Assembly (NCBI RefSeq): GCF_008831285.2
Contig: NC_045149.1
Coordinates: 19,731,035 to 19,795,034 of the forward strand
Length of the DNA: 64,000 nucleotides
Source: Nymphaea colorata
Taxonomy: Eukaryota > Streptophyta > Magnoliopsida > Nymphaeales > Nymphaeaceae
Direction: 5' to 3'
Positions within the stretch are counted from its first letter, which is position 1, and every line of letters begins with the position of its first letter. A model generated the notes under the pieces. It worked only from the letters and a program-made list of their open reading frames with translations. It ran no database searches and was not told the DNA's origin. The position numbers were made by a program, and so were the translations under genes. Below, piece after piece: positions 23,845 to 33,775 of this stretch.

Positions 23845-26711
23845 CCATCCATATTTATCTGTCATTTAGCAGCTGTCCAGCCTATTCATCCATTTTCTAG
23901 CGGAATTTCATATACTCAACTGTATGGGGTCTTCGGATGGATGCAGATAGCCCAAAATATATGTTCAAAAAAGAAATCGGTTCTCTATTTTTAGATTTTA
24001 TGAGAGTTTCAAGCTTAATGTTCTTTGTTTTCTTGCTTATAAAATCAAATTTAGATTTCTTTTTTTTTGGGGGCTTTCTTCATGCATTTCATTAACATAC
24101 ATCGTCCATCTATGCAGTTAGAATTTGAAAGAATGCATAAACCAGATGGTAGACAGCACAATGTAATCTCCCATATAGAATCCAGAAACTCTCGTTCAAA
24201 ATCTCCACAGGTTCTGTCCTTAGGACCTTAACCTGTGTCTGTGTCTATGATCCACAGGACACATACCTGTGATGGGCAATCTCATTCAAAAATGTGTTCC
24301 ATCTTTCATCCATTTTCATGGCATCGAAGAAAATAGAAAGAAATTTAAAAATTTCTTTTGATATATGGCATATCTTATTATATAGCATGTGTTGTTAGTC
24401 CAACTTACCCTTTTTTTTTCATTTTCTATGATTTTTTTCATCGTTATATTTCTCAGAATCGTTGTTTGGAAATTTTACAAAAACAAGCCCAACTTTTGGT
24501 GGTATAACAAAAATGCACTTAAGTTTGCATTTCTTTTATTAAACTGCCTCTTTAATCTGTAATTCAGATAGTTAAATGTAACTTATCCAAACCTGCGTAT
24601 GTCTTCAGTGCCACTTCAAAAGTTATTTGTGTGTTTTGTAAAATTTTTATTGTCATTTGAAATGTTTAACAAGGCAAACAAACAATTAACATCCTTTTTT
24701 TCTTGACATACTCAATTGGACTTTTTTTTTTCTTATCTGCTGTTAGCTTTATAATATTGGTGCATGGTGGTCGCAATTTTTTTTTCCAATGAAGGTATCT
24801 ACTGATCCCCCTTTTGTAGATTGCAGAGGCCTTGTATGAAATTGTGCTTCCTCGTTTTTCTGGAGATATAGTTCCAAAAACTGACCCTGGAATAGTCTTG
24901 GCAGTTGCTGATAGGTAACTGAATGAACACATTTTTGTTAACAGCATGAATTTCTAGTATGGACTGATGATTTGTCCTGAACTATGGTTTCTTGTGTTAC
25001 TTCAGCTATTTGTCTCTTTCAGAATGCTGCATTCTTCTTGCTTTTCTTATTAGTTTGTCTTCAAAATAAAATATCCATTTCTTTCACCTATATTGCAATC
25101 CTTTCTATGCCACTGATACAGAGAAGCATCATAAAACTTGCTGCATCTTATCTATAGCTCTATCCATGTTTCTGAACAATTTTTCAGCTACTTACTGCTT
25201 GCATGATTGTATCCTATGTTTTGCAGATTAGATAGTCTTGTTGGTTTGTTTGCAGTTGGTTGTCAACCAACTTCTAGTAATGACCCTTTTGGTCTAAGAA
25301 GGATTTCATATGGACTTGTAAGTTGTAACCAACAGTTAAATTTCTCAAACTTTCATGTTCATGAGTACCTTGATTTCATTTTCTAAATTACTTTGTATTT
25401 GTTTCACTTGAAGGTTCAAGTGTTAGTTGAAAACAAAAAGAATTTGGATTTGCGAAATGCTCTGCAGTTGGTAGCAGATGTTCAACCTGTACAAGTGGGA
25501 TATGATGTTTTACATGAGGTATACTGTGTAACTTTTCCCTTTTTTTCAGCTTCAATTTTAGTATCATCTGATGATTTTGTTGCCACTATTTATGCATCAG
25601 GTTCATTATTTTGTCACACGTAGATTGGAGCAGCTTCTGGTATGTTTTGCATCTGAATCTTGCTTCATTTAGGTTTATAGATTCACCCAAAGTGTGGAAA
25701 ATTTTACATACGTAATGTAGTAGTTAAATTTTTAACATATAAAACACATAGATGCAGTTGACTGCACCATACCTTGTCAAACAAGTCTATACTCTATCTT
25801 TTAGGTCATTTCATGTCCGTGTACCAAAGGGACTTGCAGCCAAAATGGTATGGCTCTGTTACATAGTTTATGAACTCAACTATGGATAGTTACATGTACT
25901 GTAACATTCTTTAGTTTCACTACATTGAACCAATTTGAGTCTCTTTCTTTGCTGTAATTTTATTGGCCTGGTGAGTTTTGACAAAAATAATTGTATTCTG
26001 TTAGACTTACAAATTTCTCAGAACTGATAAGCTTTGGATTACGTAGGAGCCCTAAATATTGACACATCATGTTAACATGATATAGAAGGGAATAAGTTTT
26101 GTTAGTGGATGAGGATATGGTTCTCACGTGCAAGCAGTAAAACACTACCCTCAGACAAACACTAGATTATCTTTTATTATCTAGGTAAATGGTGAAATTT
26201 TAGATGAATCGTCTTTAAATAAAAAACTAGAAGCAAAAAAAGATTGTGCAATTTTCAACTACTTTTTCTTTTATTGGAGAGTTTTTCAATGCTGCTATTT
26301 TGTTTGTCTGTACACGTAAAGTAGTCAAATCTGTTGCTTTTAAATCTTCCTATGTTCGAGAATCTTGCCTCACGGTGAGAACATGCCATATGGGTGCATC
26401 ATCCGATTCTGTGCTGTACTTGAGGTTTGTGGTTTTCCATGATTTGAATCCTTTTTTTTTTTTTAAATCTTGCTATTTTTGCTGCTCATGCGCCACAGTA
26501 AGAGCCTTCCATATTGGTGCATTGTCCAATTATCTGTTGCATTCCGAAATTGTATTTCAACCATTCTTGTTAGACCTTGATGTTGCATTCTCACTAGAAA
26601 GATGGTATACTTTTGATTGGTTATAGGGATATGAAGAGGAGAAACCTAGTCACTAGTCAGGTTTAGGTTTTAGTTGATATGACTTAGTCGCATTGGTTTG
26701 GTTAAAAACTT

Positions 26712-26770
<59 letters not shown>

Positions 26771-29700
26771 TAGTGGGATTGTATCTAACTTGAAATGGCA
26801 AAGGTCTTAGTTTTGAACTTCAATGTTAATCTGTATATTGCATCTGAACTAATACCCACAAGATTAGTCTGTCCTGAAATCCATTAAAATTACCAAGGTC
26901 TTATTTTTTAATTTCCATGCTAATCTGTGCACTAGTAACTACGTTTATTTCATGTCCCAATTCAGATCTTCCTTGATAAGCACTTGACAGGATTGCCTTT
27001 ACATCCCTTTGTATTTCTTACATTCAGATAAATGGGTGCGGTTGGTTGATTGTGTGAGCCAGAGCTGAATTGTTGACAACCACAATGTGTTGCCTATAGG
27101 CATTGTATTTCCTTACACTCAGATAAATGGGTGCACATGATTGATTGTGTGGGCCAGAGCTGAATTGTTAACAACCACAATGTGTTGCCTATAGGCACTC
27201 ATGATTGATGATCTAGACAGATGCAGTTTGGTGGGTTTTACCAGCCAATACTGGGTTTTAAGATTCTTCTTGGTCGCTTGATTAATATGTGCACTTCATG
27301 TGTTTCAACTTCAAGTGAGAGCTAAATCGACGAGGAATAGCTGAACTGTTGAAATTTTATTTTTTTAGTAAACTGTGCATGTTGCATTCTATCAATTCAC
27401 CACCATATTCTTTATGCATAAATTTGAAAAGTCAAACTGGTTGTGGACGTCTGCTCATAATGAAACTGTTTTTCTGTTTAACAATATGAGCCTGGCCAGT
27501 TTATGAGGTATATCTTCATTGTTGATGCAGGTGGATAGTGGGGTAAGTGCTGAGGTTGTTCGTTCTGTACTTTCAGAGCGTGCTAATTGGCCATATTTGG
27601 CTGCAAAAACAGCAAAAAGGGTGAGTAGCTTTACTTCTCTTGTTAGTATATATGTACATAGTGATGCATATAGATGTGTATGTATGTGCATGAGTTGGTA
27701 TCGTTCATCCAAACCATACTCATAAATAAGCAATGATAGAATTAGATTAAGCATAATGCTCCAGCAATTTTATTGGAGCCCATTGTATTAAGGACAATGT
27801 ACCAGTCTTGTCTAAGCAGTGGTCTCTTTCACCTAAAATTTTCTTAGTTATTTCTTAATAATAGACTTATATAGCTTTTTGTTCATACATGATGTGCCTT
27901 CATTATTCTAGATGGAAGACTTGTCTAGAGAAGGCCATTTGCAGAAAATTGTGGAAGCCTACTCTCGGCCAACAAGAATTCTTCGGGGCAAAGATGTTGA
28001 TCATGATGTGAAGGTACTTTAGTTTAAGCTGCAGTTCATTCCGAAGCATCAAAATTTTGGTTCTTAGAAATCTTACAAGCTCAATTGATCTGAATGTAGT
28101 AAAAACCGGTTTGTGAGTCGAATTGGCAAGGCAGCCGATTTGGAGAATCAGCTGATTCATTGATTCAGTTGAATCAGCTGAATTGGAAAAAAATATTGTA
28201 AATTTATTTTTAAAAGAAAATAAACATAAAAAATTATAAAAATCTAACTAAAAATAAGAAAATTCATAAAAGATAAAAAGTAGTTAAAAACTGACATGTG
28301 GAACTCTTGAATCAACCACCAATCCAATCGGTCAATTCAGGCCGATTCTGATAATGATGATTTATCTGATCGTTATGGTATGAAAGTGGTTCTCTCCAAG
28401 CAGCTTATTTTCATTAAATAATTTCTTCAGCTTGCTAGATAATGTGTTCTGTTCGGGATACATGTTAGGCACACCTCTGTTGCTTGGGGTCAAAATACAT
28501 TATCTATTATGCACCAAACAAGGTTGTAAATGGGTTTACCTGGTTCACAATTCAGATACAGTTGGATGACGTAGTCAAGTTCTGAGTTAGTTGGATTTAG
28601 AGTTGGGTTACTGAAACTTCTATGGTATCTGAATGATCTGAATATGTTAATGTACACTTTAGCTATAACTGGTCAAGTCTCGCAGGATGGAGATAGGGTA
28701 TGAGACTAGGATGTAATCAGCCTATCGTAATTTTGCTTAAAACTGACTAGAACAAATTTGGAATTGATACCTGATCTGACTAGTGATAAACGATGATTTT
28801 GAAGATTGTTGCAGTCATCTTCTACATGCCTAATCTTGTTTCTCAATCATATAGTTTACTACATAAGCTCCTGAACATAATGGGGACATGGTTCTTAAGT
28901 GACCACTATATTTGTTACAAAAGTGGGACTTGTGAAAACTGATTTGTTCCTTACTATCCTTTGAATATTGGCTTATAGACCACAAGAAATGCCCAAGTAG
29001 AAACTTGGTTTTGTATCTCTGATGTATTCAATGCCTATATGCTGGAAACAGAGTAACCAAAGGAGAAAAAGAAACTTTGGTAATAATTGCTGGCTTTCTG
29101 TGTTTAAGTAGCATTAACATCTCATTCTTTGTTGTGGTTGGCTTTGATCTTTCTGTTGAATGCTGAAGAGTGAAGATTAATATTTTCAGGTTGAGACATC
29201 TAGATTTGGGTCTAAAGAAGAGCATGCTCTTTGGGTTGCACTTCAGGCTGTGGAGGCCAAAATTCATGGAGGTATTCTTTTAGCTGCTTTCAGTTGCTTC
29301 AGCACAGTATAGTTTTCATTTTGATGCACACATGCGACTATGAGTTAATGTATCGGTTTTAAAGATCATATGTTGATTGATTTTAGCTTATGAGAAATCT
29401 GCAGAAATTGAAATCGATGATTTTGTGGAGATATCTTCCGTTCTGTTGCAGCCACTGGAGGATTTCTTTAACAATGTGTTTGTAATGGTGGTATGTGTTC
29501 TGCATTCACCTCCTGAAAAGTATCATCATCTTTCTAATTGTGTATTGTTTGTTCTTTCATTTTTTGTTGTTATTCCTGTTCCATTTTCTGGTTTTTCTAG
29601 TTTATTTTTCTTCTGTGAGCATATTTCATGTGTGAATTCACTAGATCTCATTTTTTATGTCTATTGACTATTGATGATTCATTGTACATAATTTTTGAAG

Positions 29701-31097
29701 ATATATTGTGTTTGAGGAATAAATGGTGATCATGATTTTGTAGCTTTAGATTTAGTGTTTTATTAGTTTGTTGGGCTTATCTAAATTTTGGGCATCTACC
29801 TGAAGTATGAGTTTCCTTTTTAGCATGTTGTCTACCTTTACTCTGTCCACTGTATGCTCTTACCAGCATTACATAAGAGCAAATGAGCTCCGGCCTTTTT
29901 GACAGATACAGGTGCTTTGGCAATGTTATTGTGATAAAACTTAAAAGTAAGAAAATAGTTATGGGGCTGTTGATTTTGCCTAAATTTGTGAAAGATTTAC
30001 ATCTGAAGTGTACCTTTTTCTGATTTAGGGCTAGCCATTTGTTTATTGGTTTGCCATGCTGATTACTTGTTTTGCATATCAACTTTGAATTTTTTTATAC
30101 AAGGAGGACCACTGCTTCCATTGTATATCTGAAATGTGTTAAAACTACACAAACTCAAAAGTGTTCCTTTAGAAATTAGATTTCTTGGTATTATGCTGTC
30201 AATAATGCAGGTTTTTCTTATCTGTGCAAGAGGAATGAAAGAATTGCAAATGAGAAGAAATATTAGCATTATTGGATTGAGGGGTTATTTCTACCCTTTT
30301 TTATGAGGGTTAGTCCATTATTGTGCTGTCCACTGTTGGGGTTGCTAGATGGTCGACCTTGGATACCTTTTTGTGAAAGTTTGCAAAAAATCATGGCGGG
30401 GTCTATTTTGAAAAAAAAACCAAAAAAGTAGTGCAGTTACATTGAGAAAGAATCTTGTTATGTTCTTTCGTTTGTTCCACGTGATAAGAACTAGTTGCTG
30501 TTTATGTATTTCTTTTTGTGTATTCAAAAAATCAAGCAGGTAGATGCATCTGTTTCTAACATATGAACATATTATATAAAACTTTGAGTCCATGAAGATG
30601 GAACCCACTTTGACAATATCAAAGGATATACGTGTTTCTAACATATGAACATATGATATTCCATTGTCAAACGTAAAGCTTTCAACCCATGAAGGTGCAA
30701 CCCACTTTTAAACTATCAAGCTCCAGAACTAAATTGCAGCCTTTATGTTGATGAAGTTATTGTCAGGTTGAAATTAAGGACCAATTGATGTCAGGTTTTG
30801 TTTAGGTGATACTTGTTTGAGCGACAATGACCGTGATGATCGTCATGAAAAAATGACTGATTATTTTTTCCAGTTTTTTAATGAAATGGAAACTTATTGT
30901 TTTAGTATTTGGTCTTCAGTTTTTAAAACTGGACTCCCTTGTACTTCTGTGGCTTTTCTCATAACGGATCCAGAATTGTTAACCGTGTCTGTTCACAGGA
31001 CGATGAAGGAGTCAGGAAGAATAGGCTTGCACTCCTTAAGAGAATTGCAAATCTTCCAAGAGGTATTGCAGATCTCACAGTTTTGCCAGGATTTTAG
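197..31097 (+). CDS. EDD1: Organellar glycyl-tRNA synthetase (alpha-beta fusion), 5' truncated by window edge
   Basis: The product charges tRNA-Gly in plastids and mitochondria; its Arabidopsis counterpart EDD1 is needed for embryo development. It is a fusion of the bacterial GlyQ and GlyS subunits. Visible exons: 197-252, 1405-1482, 1695-1769, 1862-1932, 4323-4439, 4531-4632, 5231-5357, 6193-6276, 6375-6461, 7659-7760, 9598-9661, 13404-13459, 14648-14719, 18595-18677, 19960-20008, 20516-20578, 20920-21009, 21089-21175, 21706-21780, 21908-21966, 22176-22269, 22358-22576, 24820-24914, 25227-25317, 25414-25518, 25601-25639, 27531-27620, 27912-28013, 29190-29271, 29387-29490, 30999-31097. They join in one frame (2,717 nt, 904 codons plus TAG) with GT-AG borders. 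GlyQ hallmarks include [26 protein letters not shown] and [17 protein letters not shown]. The GlyS part starts near [12 protein letters not shown] and ends [16 protein letters not shown]. Roughly 160 N-terminal residues, including the transit peptide, are missing upstream compared with the usual ~1,070 aa. Introns are large and transposon-rich; no frame break was seen. Confidence 0.97.
265..1224. repeat. Tandem duplication (~117 bp unit) with a TIR element inserted in the first copy
   Basis: Copy 2 (1108-1224) is contiguous. Copy 1 is split into 265-337 and 1064-1107 by the inserted element at 339-1063. The shared text includes the stretches around ACTTTTCTCTATCA, TGTGGTGTTGCA and AAGAATGTGAGTTTTC. 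The copies have diverged at several positions, so the duplication is old. It sits in the first visible intron of the glycyl-tRNA synthetase gene. Confidence 0.75.
339..1063. mobile_element. Non-autonomous TIR (foldback/MITE-like) element, ~725 bp
   Basis: The ends are imperfect inverted repeats: CCGATGTT at the left against CCAATGTT read inward from the right. Longer subterminal inverted matches follow, with GGTGTAGCATAACGC near 353 and its counterpart GGTGTAGCATATCGC on the minus strand near 970-986. TTGCAA flanks both ends (333-338, 1064-1069) and is the likely target duplication, but its length is ambiguous (5-6 bp). The interior is AT-rich with palindromic TATCGTACGATA motifs. No coding capacity is recognisable. 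The superfamily is not assigned. Confidence 0.65.
2954..2984. repeat. Compound (CT)n(TA)n microsatellite
   Basis: A pure CT run (2954-2967) passes directly into a TA run (to 2984) in the glycyl-tRNA synthetase intron between exons 4 and 5. Confidence 0.9.
10076..10237 (+). pseudogene. Gene-like fragment inside element A, encoding a membrane segment
   Basis: This is an open frame of 53 codons to TGA with no ATG at its left end. It contains a hydrophobic run ([19 protein letters not shown]) preceded by an [13 protein letters not shown] region. That looks like one end of a single-pass membrane protein rather than random AT-rich intron. A splice-acceptor-like TTTTGTAG precedes it at about 10051-10058. 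I do not recognise the donor gene. Capture by the surrounding TIR element is inferred from its position inside the TIRs. Confidence 0.45.
10317..10520 (+). repeat. (GGGGAA)n purine-rich repeat tract in element A
   Basis: Degenerate hexamers GGGGAA/GGGAAG dominate this stretch and are strongly G/A biased. The repeat opens all frames and creates spurious Gly/Glu/Lys- or Pro/Ser-rich reading frames on both strands. Element B has the matching tract on the other strand at about 11040-11210. Confidence 0.85.
11211..11472 (-). pseudogene. Captured histone H3 gene fragment with intron, frameshifted
   Basis: Read on the minus strand, 11472-11450 gives EIAQDFK followed by a GTAAGC donor. A 97-bp intron (11449-11353) ends in GTGCAG. 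The next exon (11352-11211) continues with TDL, a diverged [16 protein letters not shown] and, after a frame break, [25 protein letters not shown]. These are diagnostic of the histone H3 C-terminal half. The frame is broken between EAAEAY and ALFEDT, the usual LVG residues are disturbed, and the last residues are replaced by element sequence. It cannot make a functional H3. The retained intron points to capture of genomic DNA, not of a cDNA. Confidence 0.88.
11472..11732 (-). pseudogene. Second gene-like open stretch in element B
   Basis: This is an open minus-strand frame of about 87 codons. It has a hydrophobic segment ([20 protein letters not shown]), then a polar region around [23 protein letters not shown]. 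It abuts the histone H3 fragment but is in a different frame. I do not recognise a family. It could be a second captured gene fragment or a chance frame in element DNA. Confidence 0.3.
12549..12756. mobile_element. 208-bp MITE with perfect 8-bp target duplication
   Basis: Perfect 11-bp terminal inverted repeats, CTATGTCACAC...GTGTGACATAG, are flanked by identical 8-bp TTTTGTAC at 12541-12548 and 12757-12764. Eight-base duplications are the hallmark of hAT-type insertion. The interior contains CGGGTACGGG and CGTGTC motifs near the ends and an A-rich centre. It is non-coding. It lies in the glycyl-tRNA synthetase intron between exons 11 and 12. Confidence 0.85.
14244..14265. repeat. (CT)n microsatellite
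   Basis: A pure dinucleotide CT run within the glycyl-tRNA synthetase intron between exons 12 and 13. Confidence 0.9.
15850..16112. repeat. Three imperfect tandem copies of a ~112-bp unit
   Basis: The motif TTGAGTTGGTT/TTGAGTTCATT recurs at 15858, 15972 and 16083 (spacing 114 and 111). It is followed in the first two copies by similar text ending in GACT(CT)GGCATTT(A/G)TCTACT. The third copy is partial. It sits in the intron between exons 13 and 14 of the glycyl-tRNA synthetase gene, with no coding sign. Confidence 0.65.
16405..16440. repeat. (CT)n microsatellite
   Basis: A pure CT run of 36 bp in the intron between exons 13 and 14. It makes a spurious Ser/Leu-rich reading frame. Confidence 0.95.
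16941..16963. repeat. (TA)n microsatellite
   Basis: A pure TA dinucleotide run upstream of the GC-rich TIR element, in the same intron. Confidence 0.9.
17092..17854. mobile_element. GC-rich hAT-like TIR element (763 bp) with 8-bp target duplication
   Basis: The ends are TAAGGCTGGGCA...TGCCCAGGCTTA, extending inward into near-complementary GGGCCGGGCC / GGCCCGGCCC repeats. Identical 8-bp GACACTAT flanks both sides (17084-17091, 17855-17862). TAGGGCTGGGCA-like termini and 8-bp duplications are characteristic of plant hAT elements. The GC content is strikingly higher than the surrounding intron. The interior (about 17340-17690) is open in one frame for some distance but shows no transposase motif, so the element appears non-autonomous. 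Confidence 0.85.
22654..22745. repeat. 31-bp tandem repeat, three copies
   Basis: Three consecutive copies of a 31-bp unit containing AACATAAAAAGTCACTG start at 22654, 22685 and 22716. They differ at only a few bases. The array lies just after exon 22 of the glycyl-tRNA synthetase gene, inside the intron. Confidence 0.9.
23791..23840. repeat. Compound (CA)n(TA)n microsatellite
   Basis: A CA run (23791-23803) is followed by GTATA and a long TA run to 23840. It is intronic and gives a spurious Tyr-Ile repeat frame. Confidence 0.95.
26715..26765. repeat. (CT)n microsatellite, ~50 bp
   Basis: A pure CT run in the glycyl-tRNA synthetase intron between exons 26 and 27, the longest dinucleotide run in the window. 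Confidence 0.95.
27011..27199. repeat. ~95-bp tandem duplication, two copies
   Basis: Copy 1 starts at 27011 and copy 2 at 27105. Both contain CAGATAAATGGGTGC, CCAGAGCTGAATTGTT and CAACCACAATGTGTTGCC. Identity is high, so the duplication is fairly recent. It is intronic. Confidence 0.9.
28091..28370. repeat. Degenerate dispersed AT-rich repeat with GAATCGGC/AATCAGCTGA motifs
   Basis: GATTCAGTTGAATCAGCTGAATTGG and related short palindromic words surround a very A-rich core, with CCAATCCAATCGGTCAATTC at the far end. Similar vocabulary recurs at about 49590-49780. This suggests two relics of one dispersed family, but the ends and target duplication are not clear. Confidence 0.35.
30551..30716. 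repeat. ~82-bp imperfect tandem duplication
   Basis: TGTTTCTAACATATGAACATAT occurs at 30551 and 30633. Each copy is followed by CC(A/C)ATGAAG(A/G)TG(G/C)AACCCACTTT. It lies in the last intron of the glycyl-tRNA synthetase gene. Confidence 0.75.
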
Positions 31098-33595
31098 GAC
31101 TTGTTTTTCCATTTTCTTGCCATTCTTTTTCATAATAATCTAAATTCAATGAACTTCGTGTATAATATTTGGATTTGTACATTATAGCCGTCATTAAATA
31201 CGGCTCGGCTCTTCATGACAGTTTGCTCTTTTGTATGATCAGCTACGCAAAGAAGTGTACCCTTGGATCTTTTTTCGCATGTAATAAAGCTTTTTGTCCT
31301 CGAAAATAACAGATGCTAGGCTGTTGATGTTTTCGACGTGGATGTCCATGTTTTCTTGGTATTAGTTTTCACGTTGATACACAAAAACGAAGTTGCAGTA
31401 AGTTTCGTTTGATAATAAAGCACATTACTTAATTTGCATTTTGTCGTTCAACCCTCATATGAACAACGGTGAAATGTTTTAAGGTCCATTCGATCCCAGA
31501 AGGTCTGGGCAGCTTCAGCTTGTCCATGGTCACCCATGCTATGGTGTGAACATGGAACATGGCGCCATCATCCACCGCGGTCACCTTGGGTCTATTCTGT
31601 GATTTTACTTATTCCTTTTGTTGGATTTGCTAATCCCCATATTTTGTCTCCTTGTCTGATCCTCGTCAGAAATGGTCTAGTGATGCACATGAGTTTTTCT
31701 GTTATTATATACTCAGTCCCCGATTCTGTGAACAAGGGCTACTTCTATGGCCATAGTTTTGGACTTAACACCTCCAAGATTAAAGAGTTCAATGCTTGGC
31801 TCCTTACTTAAGCAAGTGTCCTGGTCCTGGATTTTTATGTTTATTTTCTCATCCGTCATTTTTCTTGTTATGCGCGTTCAACCACAGAGAGAGCGGACAA
31901 CCATAACTCCCATCACTTAGTGCCCATTGGAATGGAACCCGAGATGTGTCACTCAGGCCTGACCTGCTATGCTGCATGCCACGTGGCACAGAGGGAGAGA
32001 TACCATGAGAGCGAGGGAGAGAGGGATGGAGTCATTTTTGAAGAACCGTATTTACCACTGAAGATATGCAATCCATGTTTCTATCCTGCGTAATCTAATA
32101 GAACATCTTCCATAACCCATGTTTTTAACCGTATTCATGTTTGCAAACGTAAATCTGAATGTTAAGTGTCCATATATATTCAACAAATCGGACTTCTCAC
32201 TAGTTGGCCAAATAACTCTATGACCCCACATCAGACGCTAATATATGTGCTTCAAGCGAGAGACCTAGTTCTCGTTCCATGGCATCTTCGAGTCTTTTAA
32301 TTAATTTAAAAATGATTCTGGGCGCAGTCTGATATTGCATTAAGTATATCCGTCAAATTTCGTAGGTTTCAGTTTCCTGTCCGAGCTCCAAAATGCATAC
32401 TAATAGCTTCTGCGAACGGGTGACAAGTCTCTTGTCCCACTGCAGACTAAATGCAAAGCTCTATACTGCTTCGAGAAGAGCACTTGGGCTACCAGTGGCT
32501 TGAGAACCAACTCTATCTTGATAAGCTTATTGCAAGGCCAGAAACCCCCAAATCGGACTCGAAATTGGAGCCGACATTGTGTTTCGGCTTCATAGCCCAA
32601 AATCATATCTAACTTGGTATGCTTTTGATCTTTTCCTTCCTAGATGTCTTTTGGTGGATGAGGATTCCACCAATCAGTTCACATGTCGACCTGTACCCAT
32701 GCGCAATGCTAAATGAAAACTCTATATCCATTAAAGAATGTGTTGCTGAGGTGAAAGTGGAACTGAGCAAATTCAAAATGAATTTAACTACATTAAGGCG
32801 GCATTTACAAAACCAAGTTTTCTAAGGTGTCATCCAAACGGCCTCTAAGGGCTTGTTTAGCATGAGAACAATTTGTAACTATTTCGTGAATATTTATTTC
32901 CTAAGAGTTGAGGCAGGATCATGTAACTTGTTAAAATGTTTCATGAATGTACCCAATCTTTAGGGTGGATTAATAAACAGTCAAATGGAATCTTACTAGG
33001 CTTCAGTCCAAATGATACACGCTAGTACAGGTACATCTGTGCAGTAACAAAACACTACTTAGTGTTCCTGTGGCAGATTCCCCACATCCTCAGATTCGTC
33101 ACAATCTAGTGGTTATGATGTGAAACTAATATGCGTCATCCTATGTTGGTGTGCGTTAAAAAATCTGGGCTTGTTCTAAAACTGCGCCTTCCATGATTTT
33201 TATGTACCTGTCCAATTTGCATGGTTCAGGAATTCAATATCGTCGGTGCCTCTTTCTTTGCTTAATGTTGTCTTCTTAAATTCATGTTAACTACAAAAGA
33301 AACAAAATTATATCTTTTTACGTCCAATTTGGAAAGCATGGAAAATATGAACCTAGAAATGGATTTGGATCTAGAACTGGATCCTACCCGCTTCATCCCA
33401 TGCCCTTGGTGTGTCGAATTCAGTCATCATGTGTACTATACGGGGACAGTTTTGGTAACTTTGGAAGCGACGTGAAAAAACGTGAGAAAATCTGAAGTAC
33501 GTTTGAAAAAAAAAATACAAGCATAAAAAAGAACAGGATGAATTTTCAAGATTAGGTTTTCTTCTCTGTCTGCTGCCTTACTACTTAGGTGCGGC
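31098..33595. other. Intergenic region with no supported gene
   Basis: After the first ~190 bp (3' UTR of the glycyl-tRNA synthetase gene) I see only short open frames without family resemblance or convincing splice structure. Base composition is AT-rich and no TIR element was delimited. The rightmost few hundred bases presumably include upstream control DNA of the RGG-protein gene. Confidence 0.6.
31283..31288 (+). terminator. Likely polyadenylation signal of the glycyl-tRNA synthetase gene
   Basis: A canonical AATAAA lies 186 bp after the stop codon, in a T-rich 3' region. This is the usual distance for a plant 3' UTR. The actual cleavage site cannot be read from sequence alone. Confidence 0.5.
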
Positions 33596-33723
33596 TAGGG
33601 TTTTTCCTACAACACTCTACCCAGTTGCAAATGGGATATAGATGCTAGAGGCTACCACCAACTTCTCAGTAGCCAGCACTTGATCATCCTCACGATGGTG
33701 TGTCTGTCATTGTAATAGGGTTT
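33596..33723. promoter_or_regulatory. Two telo-box motifs upstream of the RGG-protein gene
   Basis: TAGGGTTT occurs at 33596-33603 and 33716-33723, respectively 173 and 53 bp before the ATG. This is the reverse form of the plant telo-box (AAACCCTA). It is known to be enriched near the start of genes for ribosomal proteins and translation factors, which fits the ribosome-associated Stm1/SERBP1 family. The function here is inferred from motif and position only. Confidence 0.45.
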
Positions 33724-33775
33724 CTGGGGATTTCGATTTCTGGGGTGTGCTTCTTTCAGCATCTTGGCAGAAAAA

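Noticed and set aside
22577-24819. Possible U12-type intron (donor GTATCC)
   Set aside because: The donor resembles the minor-class consensus, but there is no TCCTTAAC-like branch site near the acceptor. An ordinary U2 intron is more likely.
26371-26545. Two similar stretches (GTGAGAACATGCCATATGGGTGCAT-like) as repeated exons
   Set aside because: The similarity is weak, no open frame is shared, and both are within a confirmed intron. At most this is a decayed local duplication.
197-31097. Whether the glycyl-tRNA synthetase is a pseudogene because of its size and insertions
   Set aside because: All 31 visible exons join in one frame with consensus splice sites and a conserved C-terminus. The insertions are confined to introns.
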